DNA from: Candidatus Omnitrophota bacterium
GTDB taxonomy: Bacteria; Omnitrophota; Gorgyraeia; Zapsychrales; Zapsychraceae
Length of the DNA stretch: 64,000 bases
Direction: 5' to 3'
Assembly: GCA_018062515.1 (NCBI GenBank)
Contig: JAGOSC010000005.1
Location: 1-64,000, forward strand
The position numbers and the translations under genes were made by a program. Under the pieces are notes generated by a model. That model ran no database searches, was not told the DNA's origin, and was given only the letters and a program-made list of their open reading frames with translations. This document shows, piece by piece, positions 45,001-52,400 of the stretch. Positions within the stretch are counted from its first letter, which is position 1; each line of letters opens with the position of its first letter.

Positions 45001-46439
45001 AGTTTACGGCAACATTATTCGATGGAAGTTCAGTCGAAGTTGTTGTCATCAATAAGGAAATTCCAACAGCTAAACCGGTCACGGACGTAGAAGAAACGGA
45101 AATTCCTCAAACTGCTTTAGCCGTGCCAACAAAACTAGGCCCATTGCATCGATCAAATATTCCCGTCGTTGAAGGCGTTTGGAGCGATGATCCAGAAATT
45201 CGAAACCGTGCTCTACAACACTATGCTTTAGCTGGAGACATATTGTTAGAACAGGTCATAAAAACGAGTCCAGTACTGGGACGATTTATTATTCCGGTTT
45301 CGAATGCCGTTTCTCCTCATATTGAACACGCCACTGTTGCCTCAGCTGGAATTGCTTTAACACCCGAACATTTTGAACAAGCCTGGGAGGCTAATGGAAA
45401 CCCTCATCGTTCCAATGTACCGGAAGACGTCCGTGCAGAAGAATTTGAAGTTATAGTAACAATGCCCGATGGAAGTAAGCGAATTTTGGATATTCTTCGT
45501 GATAAAAAGGATGACTTTGAAGCTGGCGATATTGTCCGAAGAAAGATAGACGTCTCACACACGTTGGTTGAAGCATGGAATAAAAAAGCTAAAACCAACC
45601 CTAAAGCCAAAGATCAAGAAGCAGAATGGTTAAATATGACCATAAAACAAATTCTTAATCCGCCGTTTGCTTCAAATATTTTTCCAGCTAATGCGATTGT
45701 GATAAAGGTTCAAAACAGAAATAGTGAATTGGACCGAGGTATTATTGAACTTGATCAAGAATTAAATATTTACGTGAAGGTTCTCGACGTCACCCCATTT
45801 AATCAACAAACTGTCGACGGAAAATCATTCATTAAAGCGGATGTCATCGTTAAAGATAAAGAAGAAAACATTCTCATCGACAGTATCGTCACAGTCATGA
45901 AACCGCTGACCATCGCTCGTCATATTAATGAATACAGTGAAGCGGTGATTCAGCAAGTTGAAGTTTGGACCGACGACATTCAAGCGGCTCACAAAGCGAT
46001 TTCCGCAGCGGCTAAAGATAAAACAAATGGTATTAATGTCGTACTGCCTGTCCGTGACGGAGCGAATGGAACAAAGGTTTTCTTTACGATGGTGACAATC
46101 GAAGGCGGCGTCAAAGTTCTCGTTGAGTTAATTCAAAATCCAAAAGCCGCGGTTGATAACGCTTCGCTCAGCCAATACGGCGGTATCGACCTTAATCCAG
46201 CGCATTTGGATTTGCAAATCAAGCGTGATGGACGAGGAATTCCGCTTCCGGTTAATCAACAGCCAATCATCAATATGCATATCGACGGTTTTTATCCGAT
46301 TATTATTGAAATGACGCCAGTGAATTTGCCGATGTTGCTCGGTTTCGCGGATGAAAATATGCCTGCGGATGAAACAGATGATTATTCTCAATCAGAATTA
46401 AACGCCAGAGAACCTGAAGATTTAAGTTATTTAAATTAA
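36021..46439 (+). CDS. Giant secreted-type polyprotein 3: acyl-CoA ligase, acyl-CoA dehydrogenase, B12-dependent acyl-CoA mutase
   Basis: 3472 residues from GTG, GAGGA 10 nt upstream. The signal peptide (PPSYA-Q) is about 1-37 and the shared N-module runs to about 350. Cargo in order: an ANL acyl-CoA synthetase at about 434-944 (AISTGTTGESK, GYGLTEG, RTGDLG, GRLKDIIISGG; catalytic Lys K936); a truncated acyl-CoA-dehydrogenase-like piece (about 960-1207); a complete acyl-CoA dehydrogenase at about 1224-1617 (GQSEPHSGSDVGG, IGEGTPQI with E1597); a methylmalonyl-CoA-mutase-type barrel at about 1804-2333 with Y1852, R1970 and H2007 matching Tyr89/Arg207/His244 of the known mutase; a degenerate second mutase-like segment (about 2394-2594); and a cobalamin domain at about 2847-2981 (GLDGHDVG, H2865; LSILSNAH; MGGMIP). 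A weak hotdog-like region covers about 3034-3354, and the C-tag about 3382-3440. Arg1970 points to carboxyl-bearing substrates (ethylmalonyl- or methylmalonyl-CoA), not isobutyryl-CoA. Confidence 0.87.
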   Translation: MIIQFKKFQLKFTYKFLCTVINIAFISTCVLPPSYAQVLSLPQPGTMLNVSPVYTPPMIKGLTIDQENPLHFQFIIDTGNEQYKDNDQLREESTRLIKYFLASLTVPENEMWVNLSPHEKDRIIPDGFGQTEMGRDLLAQDYILKQLTASLIYPEKELGAEFWKKVHDRAWKEFKTKEIPLDTFNKVWIVPEKAVIYEHERSAYVLESHLKVMLEEDYQALISNTSSTSADNQKLKDDNRQLTASIMKEIIIPEIEREVNEGKNFTNLRQIYQSMILATWYKMNLKESLLGQIYVDQNKLIGIDLDDKNVKDKIYAQYIEAFKKGVYNYIKEDYDPDQQKTVPRQYISGGFSTVGKDNATLVDLVGREIIKSSAGYVSADQYKRISKGLKPSGDQFRTDVQLLENGNNGIINADQSMLVKIDDALQKNPSQKVHTVKGYTPAGNPIEDVLTYQDISDQSNQFAHVLKNAGIEKGDRVAVMSPVSGLEMIASLGIWKAGAVRVPFKTQWTSNEIKKYLTQTTPEAMVILNVYYDQHLLSILNEFKDLKVYIISSGETISSTPHVMTFQNSLINQTTDFLNISSDPRDLVQLAISTGTTGESKIVKQTQENFYFSTQEYSEWLDDAPQGPVVSTLPPGTYGSHSILGTVLRGRPLYIVPRLPKNQTTDEYTQTLSETLKRTNAKILFGVPTQFQALAMTGEKFPGLIGLSRGAALRDVKQLFESVTGGRVIEGYGLTEGTSSVTNPINRDKPGTVGIPSKDTTFKVINPSTQKELPIGEEGELVLKGPQVMAGYWEDPVGTKAAFTEDGFLRTGDLGSIDKDGYIKITGRLKDIIISGGDNVIPSEVEKIIKTNAAIEEVTVVGISDPGRFPDDPAFAELVEHWGEVVVAFVVPKKGMNTLNLEPSIREFAKKNLAAYKVPKKVVVLNKLPLLGDLFKIDRQQLIRGDNDNAVLVIPSAIKNIENIKAKLVLNFMINETLRNGLISQIDGEKLIPSVAIDDEQITVAKKVSDEEYELSGTKAAVVNGGRASFYIVFAQLNGKSKAFLVDNPKGITKKSVPTMGLAENNIAQVQFNRVRAKLITDNLDDSEILKAVQNKENKIIRALAISEAQRIYKMGEKYAAERRAFGQSINKFPSLKRLMDGIQTDVENINASPNPTAMLVDIANRVLQIFAARGFENNTPAVKIWREAQALHAIVTYRQSLTKTTPENISLDPEEVFKKGSWEDFGLTPDQISLKSKIRNFAENIVAPMYEELDRDGQYPLSILKKMGDAGITKPGYPKEVGGEEADTLSWAIVVEELVKAAPAFGIFSGVPHTASVPILKSGTPEQKEIVAQVVRGEIPLSYGQSEPHSGSDVGGIKTTAHLTKRDGVEGYVINGEKIWIGSATVAPWLVLLAKTGEATDRDLNKFAFFLVPFRDQDGKFQKGIEVHEMDLLGMRGIGNSHIIMKDVFIPKENILGEVGKGFKTAMHAMDSGRIFVSSRGLGVISHAVENAKEALKEALRENPNLPHAQNYISQIDLMEAERLSVRAMLQKTSDMNDRGKRMTYETAIMKWIAGEVAADIAQRSYDLIHTISYNPSRWAHSERVLRDSRQIRIGEGTPQIMQRIAGLKIRRQMKKKLTHLSSDIILQDALKQILDEKENDSVPTRLNILFNIALAAYLKAIKDGQFDITPVEPYGIELDLANLEALRMRVNDFQKMLTQMAQSGQPFPYGNAVQIFMNQKYVEAETIVHNIFTQLSFKTELEEIKDYAMIASLQVEELRKRFKETGGAITREEAQQIVKGAKPEEVAVVLEQIAYQSSLYGPVNDPAINRVDPKIYESLIGIPGQAPFVRGLFPSVTQRAAGRWPTVRRYGSYGTAEESNANLKKQLEAGVTGFSIAFDLPTQNGYDTGHPLAVGEAGRVGIAINTLQDMEDLFDGLPLEKISTSMTINPTAPILFAMYVAAARKKGVPDKLIAGSVQNDSLKEYTARNTYVLPYKGMMRMTTDVFRWTKDNLPRFNTITISGYHIRESNVDAVKEIAFTITNALQYVAELKRKGLSRDEIAGSLATMAWFINLKMNTFEEVGKLRALRRVWSKIVRDGLGIKPENVTDPKLKDVYQKATNARVATWSGGSEVRLPYATTLNFARNAIRAFNAPLSGVQSWDGAAFDESIGIPTDFAQEEAMLRLFAAQSETGLMELDDPFGGSYFLEAETNRIEQGIWNELSELSQKDSFLDVLQFMVDERTRLTDQDRIDLEGGQRKIVGYNISTDGADAYPQPKARPMNTENFDVKQGKRLKKVLETRDNDAVQSALDELEKALKNETENVLPYIFKAVEVYATVGEISDRMRRIYGASDGKTPWNAQPVWKDLKDKEWTPPIQEKPEIFDQDIRNFIETQKNLIGNSYQEIYDRGIARGYFLAGDMPYVRHLHVEERPGEYPYTRGIIKQRPEKLNNISGYLLREAGMDGMQELALSLFAAKKEIEKGNTPSERADIANQIRIVLSSSDNFMEETARIFLARRMWAEMLKEMGITDENALQLIVGVKTDATTYTEDKHWLNISRGTRQAYQAYLAGVDPQDIIITRFDAPYGHTDQTRLAEQIAKDTLDVFRYELPKKVQNPLSGMFALEAKIETMEGELKAELTKLEDLSSDKKSISISAESEMKALIPVTNVTGSTGVPTWLTPSLANYLITSLLHSQAVQLAKVTAGLTPKVGENIKTSSTKYFPPMNTEAMGMKLLPPSEQVTIDALASDSEDLRIAIADAWFNQAANLYTKLLGALHLNNSNRHITKLLRGLAAANLSVNAEQFSKIAEKWSIISEGDQFTIQTDNGSQLNIIRDTDHQGKMGIELAGNVSEIMRYVSQYTLKNKMTKKDKLRILVAKPGLDGHDVGARTIANGFRDAGFDVIYTGLQNTPEQIVETARQENIDVIGLSILSNAHNSIGPKVASLLNKNGMDDVFVAMGGMIPDDDQRNLFRKSAVNAIYIAGTTMQKIVDDINHWNEWRGKSDKIKITNDHQFTATLFDGSSVEVVVINKEIPTAKPVTDVEETEIPQTALAVPTKLGPLHRSNIPVVEGVWSDDPEIRNRALQHYALAGDILLEQVIKTSPVLGRFIIPVSNAVSPHIEHATVASAGIALTPEHFEQAWEANGNPHRSNVPEDVRAEEFEVIVTMPDGSKRILDILRDKKDDFEAGDIVRRKIDVSHTLVEAWNKKAKTNPKAKDQEAEWLNMTIKQILNPPFASNIFPANAIVIKVQNRNSELDRGIIELDQELNIYVKVLDVTPFNQQTVDGKSFIKADVIVKDKEENILIDSIVTVMKPLTIARHINEYSEAVIQQVEVWTDDIQAAHKAISAAAKDKTNGINVVLPVRDGANGTKVFFTMVTIEGGVKVLVELIQNPKAAVDNASLSQYGGIDLNPAHLDLQIKRDGRGIPLPVNQQPIINMHIDGFYPIIIEMTPVNLPMLLGFADENMPADETDDYSQSELNAREPEDLSYLN
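46218..46243 (+). repeat. 26-nt exact repeat in the C-tag (copy B)
   Basis: Identical to 30578-30603. The flanking tag sequence is similar but has diverged at synonymous sites, so the block suggests recent duplication or gene conversion. Confidence 0.9.
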
Positions 46440-46445
46440 TAAACC

Positions 46446-49400
46446 ATGAAAAAGAAAATTTTCCTTATGAAAAAGTTTGTGTCTATATTAATTCTTTGCG
46501 CATTTACAATGAACACCATTGTTCCGCCGAGTTTGGCGCAGAGCATATCGTCAACGATCCTACCGCCGGTAGGTTCAATGCTAACCATGACACCATCGTT
46601 TGTTCCGATACAAATCAAGGGTCTAACCATCGATCCCGAAAATCCTTTGCATTTTGAATTTATCATCGATACCGGCGATTCAAAAATTGTAAACGATGAA
46701 GAATTGCGCGCCGAAACAACAAAACTGGTTAAATATTTTCTTACATCGCTGACCGTTCCGGAAGAAGATATGTGGGTCAATCTTTCTCCTTATGAAGGAA
46801 ATCGTATTGTTACCGACGGATTCGGACAAACGCAAATGGGTCAGGATCTCTTAGCGCAAGATTATATTCTAAAACAAATCACCGCATCATTAATGTTCCC
46901 TGAAAAAGAGTTGGGCAAAAAGTTCTGGGATAAAATTTATCAGAGAGCAGAACAAGAATACGGAACTAAAGATATTCCAACGAATACATTTAATAAAGTA
47001 TGGATCATTCCGGAAAAAGCCACGGTTTATGAGCATGACGGCAGTGTTTTTGTTATCGAAAGCCGTTTAAAGGTTTTATTGGAAGAAGATTATTTTGCCC
47101 AAAGAAAATCTGAAGGAGCCTCCGTCGATCCAAATAAATCTGTGTATACCGACATCGTTCGAGAAATTTTAATTCCGGAGATTGAAAAAGAAGTCAATGA
47201 AGGACAGCATTTTGCCAAACTGCGTCAAATTTATAATGCGATGATCTTAGCGACTTGGTATAAAACCAATCTGCAAAAATCCGTCTTAGGACAAATTTAT
47301 GTTGATCAAAATAAGTTGGAAGGCATTAACGGCGAGAATAAAAACGCTAAGTCAGATATTTATAATCAATATCTCAAGGCTTTTAAGGCCGGCGTTTATA
47401 ACTATATTAAAGAAGACTATGATTCGACAACTCGGTCAACGATTCCCCGACAGTACTTCTCCGGTGGATTTGCCGCTACTTCAGATAAAGCGGCATTATC
47501 CACCGTAGTTAAGGAATCAAACCTGGGTCAAAACAACACGCCGTTATCCGACGAGGACTCAGCACTCATCGCAGATGCATTATCCGCGCGAGGCAAACAG
47601 TTTAATACAGATATCCTCCTTAGAGAAGCCGTCTCGGGGATAACTTCCGGCGATGAAGCTATTCTTAGTTCTTTTACTGAAGATGAAATTGTGTCACGAA
47701 TTCTAAATACTCCATATGATCCGATAAAAATTGGTCAGCAAATGCGGGCATGGTACGCTGATGGTAACCTCGACGCTGATATCTTAAAAGCAACCTTGAC
47801 CAATTTAAGCCGCCGTGTTGTGTACGTAAAAAGTACAGCTGATTTAAAAGACTATGAAAAAATGAAGCCTTTTTTGATCAAGACCTGGGCGCTGCTTAAA
47901 GAAGCGAATGACTCTCAGTATACCGAAAGCATTTCGATCATTGAGAGAACCATGGCCTACTCCTTATATATTTCGGATCCAAAATTATTTTATGCCGAAC
48001 CGATTGAATCCATGGTCGCTGATTTAAGAAAAATTAAAGACAGCACCGCGGATGAACGTATTAAATTTGATGAAGCTTGGACACTGATTTCCAAACGCTA
48101 CAGCCAAAAAAATCCGCGAGATATTTTTTATATCGCCCGGGCGATGAAACGTCCCAAGGCCTCAGATATTGTTAAAAGTTCTTTATTTAAAGATTTCATG
48201 GAATTGCGGGATGCCAAAGATCCGCTCGACCCTCAAAAAAATGAACGTTACACGCCGACGGAAAATGAGATTCAAGAGGCCATGTCGATCGGGTTCAAAG
48301 ATAAATTAGAAGCCCGTGAATATGTCATTGCCAAACGAGACGCCCAATATGATGACGCATCCGTACTTACGGGAATAGGGACTTTTGTGGATCCAAAAAC
48401 CGGAAAAGAGACAAAAGTTATGGTTGTTGCTTTACAAAATGGAAGTGATATTAAGGAATTATTTGAAAGAAATGCCGGTTTAAACCGCCCGTGGGGATAT
48501 TGGAAAGCGATCCGCGCTTTTCGTTTGGCGGAATCTACAGAGTATAGAATTCCAATTGTCACTTTTGTTGACACGAAGGGGGCGGATAACACATTACCGT
48601 CGGAAATCGCCAATCAATCGGGCGTGGTTTCCTACGCCATACAAGTTCAACAAGAGCTGACGGTTCCGTTTATTTCCATCATCAATATCGACGGCGTAAG
48701 TGCTGGAGGCATGGTTGTCACTCAAGGCGGCGCATTATATATGATGGATTATTCGAATCGATATTTAGCTGCTCCGGCAGGGTCTTTAGATATTATCGGC
48801 AAAGCAAAAACGACTATTCCCGTCGCTGAGCAACGCGGCGTGAAAGATACAATCGGAATGCAAATCATTGAAAAAGAAGTGCAAAGTGTGTGGGGAGATG
48901 CTTTTCATGCGGACGCGAAAAGATCATTGGAAGAATTAAAAACCATTTCCGGAATTATCCCTGAAGCGCTCGGTGGTGCGCATCGATTCCCTGAACTTTC
49001 TTATGAAATGATAGGCGATGTCATTCACAATTACTTAAAGGAAAATGCCAACAAAACAGTTGCGCAGCTTAAAGCCCAGCGTCATGACTTTTTCCGTCGA
49101 TTAGGTGGAATTCCTGAAAAAGATTTTAGAATCGTCGACGATCAAGATGTCCCAACCTTGACCAAATCCATCATCACACCGGATGAATTTGCACAGTTGG
49201 TGGAAACTATTCTTGACAATAAACAAAATACCGAACGTATGCTCCATGCGTATCGCCAGTACACTTTTACACTGAAATCAGCGAAACAAAAAAAAGAGGT
49301 TGTCGCTGTATGGATGAAAGTTTTTAGAGCTAACCGCAGCTGGTTTGATAATCGCTGGATGGTCAAAGTTTTAAATGCTTCGTTAACAGAATTTGAAAAG

Positions 49401-52400
49401 AAGGGAACGCAAAATGCTAAAACTCTTAAAGAGGCGATGATCAAGAGTTTCTTTCCGGAACCGCGCAGTATTGCTGATCGTCTCGAACAATTTGTCGACC
49501 GCAAAAAAGATGGAAGTTTGGAGATTATTGAAGAATTAAATGCGAATTTAGCCGAGACACCCATCATCGATTTTGATGAAACCATTCATGAAGCCTATCC
49601 CTTTTTGAAGATTGATGGCCAGGATATTGCGGCCAAGTTTGACCAATTCCGCAAATTAACCGGCTCATTAACCGGCGTTTGGACCGGTTATGTTAAAATC
49701 GGCGGAGTAAAGACGATGCTGGTTTTAAAAGATCCACGCTGGTTGAACGCCAGCGCAACAACGGCCGTCATCGGCGAGAAAGTGACCCGCGCCTTGGAAG
49801 ATGTGCGTCAAAAATTTGATAAAACCAAAGAAAAAATTCCCGTGATCATGTTGACGACGGCGAGCGGTGCTCTTCAGCAAGAAGGCCAGCGCGCTATGGA
49901 CCCGTTAAATAAAAAACTCGCTGGATTGGTTGAATTGAAGGAACGAAATATTCCCGTCGTGATTTTAGGTGCCTACGAAGTTTTCGGTGGTGATAGCGCC
50001 TCCGACGCGACATATCAAGATGCTGATCTTTTACTATTAGAAAAAGGGACAAGAAAAGGATTCACCGGCCACCCGACGCTGACCGGAGAAAATGATCGAC
50101 GTAAGAAAAAAGGTGTTAAAGATACTTCGCAAAATGAGGTTGTGCCATTAACCGTTTTGCCTTTTCCATATCAGACTGATCAGTTCTTAGACCGGCTTGG
50201 ATTTATCGATGGAATTGTGACTGTCGAGCAAGAAACGCCTTTATTACAAGCTTTCTTACAAGACGTGACTAATAAAGAACTGACTGTTAAATCCGAAGAA
50301 ATTAAAGAACTTTTAAAAACCTTTAAAGACAAACGTGAAATGCGAGTAAAGCTTGTACGCGCCTTGGAACGAAAACCATTTAAGACGACGTTTCAAAATG
50401 GAAATGAGGCTGAAGTTTTTAATCTGCGAAATAAGGCAAGACTATTGATGAATCAGCCAGGCATTGGCTGGCGTTATGAAAAGCCCGCAACAGGCCAAGA
50501 AACGGTGAATTCAGATGAAGCCATGCTGACCAACGTTTATGAAAATGCTGAAACGATGTATCAAAATTTGCCGCAAGATATTGAAAAATTTATGATGAGT
50601 ACGGCATCGAAAATTAACGGCGGTGAAGCTGTAATGAATGATCAAAAAGCGATTACGGACATGATGTCCTTAATCGGAGAAATTTATGAAAAAGAAATGG
50701 ACGGCCTGACGACGAAAAATTATCACAATCATATGCATAATCTTTCTGTCTCATTTGGAAGTTTAATTCTCGCCCAAAATGCAAATTTAATTAAAGATAA
50801 GAATGATTTGATTATCGTCTTTTTAGGATCATTGTTTCATGATTTTCATGTGCGCGATGTCCGTCCTTTGCGTGAACGCGGCCCGGCAACGCCCGCCTTG
50901 GTTAATGAAACATTAGGTATTGAAGGATCAGGTGGGCAGCTCCCTGATTTATTAGCAATAGATGGATTCGTTTATAAAAATCCAGCTATTGCCAATGCGC
51001 GTTATGGAGTGGTCGGAACCGATGTTAAAAAATCGGCCCGGGAAATCTATCAAACTTTAACTGGTAATGATGGTTCAAATGGAATTTATAATGAAATTGC
51101 CGCCATTATACGGCGAACTGATTTTTCATCGGATCTCCCGCCAGCTATCGATAAGTATAAAAACCGTACTTTTGTTGTCCGCGATTTTATGGATGCAAAG
51201 GTTAATGAATGGTCACAAACGAAATCAGAAATATCCGACACTGATTTAACGCAACTCATTAATCAGGTGGAAAAACAATACCAGGATATTTATACTGATA
51301 TGGCTCGGGACAAAGAATTGACTCCTGTAGGAAAAAGGGAAGTTTCCGAGAAGTGGGTAACACGTCAGCGTAATATTGAACTGGCCTTCTTAAATGCTTT
51401 AACTAAAGTCAGATCTTCTCGACGATTAAATGTTTACCAAATAGCCAATCGTGTTGAGCTGGCCGATCAATCTGTTGCCTCGTGGATCGGATCCCCGGAT
51501 ATTGCCAAAAATATCACGTTAGGACTTAAAGAGGAACTGCCTTTTGTCAGCATCGAAGCTAATTATCCCTTATTTTATACACCGCAATTATTACCCACAC
51601 GGGTTTTATCACGCTTAAGAGATCTTCCCCTCAATTTAAGAATTAATTTCTTAAAAAATATGGAATATTTTGCCAGTTATAGTACTGATTTCGCTAAAAA
51701 TCTGAATGATGAGCAGAAAACGAAAATAAATGAATTTGTTTATAAGATGATGTTAAATTCTTTAGGAGAGTGGGACAAGATTGAAGAAGATGTCCTTATG
51801 GAATTACGACTATATGTAGATGAAGAAGGTCAGATTAAACAACAAAGAATGGATCCTGAAGTAGTGCAGGGACTGAGAAAATCTATTATCGGAACAGTCT
51901 TTAACCTACGTGACATACATTCAATGGTTGCACAAAGAACAGTGAAAAAAATAAACTTGGCAGCAAATCAAACGATCATTGAAGAAGGTGATGTCATTAA
52001 TCACAAGAATTCAGAAGGTCTTTACATTATTATTTCCGGGGAAGTTAAGGTTATTGTCGGTGGAAGTCCTGTGGCAACGCTTAAGGCGGGGGACCATTTC
52101 GGAGAATTGGCCATCATCAGTCGCCTACCGCGCAATGCCACTGTTGTTTCCACTAGTCCTACAGTATTGGTTAAAATGCCGAGCAGATTTTTACATGGAT
52201 TAAGATTAGTCAGCGATGAATTTAGTGATGCATTATATGCTGAAGCCAGAGCTAAAACGCGAAAAGGAACATCGATTCTGCCATATTGGGTTGAATCAGA
52301 AATTGTCATGAAAATGGCGCGGTCAAACCAAATATTAAATGAACAATCTAAAATTTTAGCTTGGCAGATGCCACAGTTTGTTAGGGGAAATGAAAATAAG

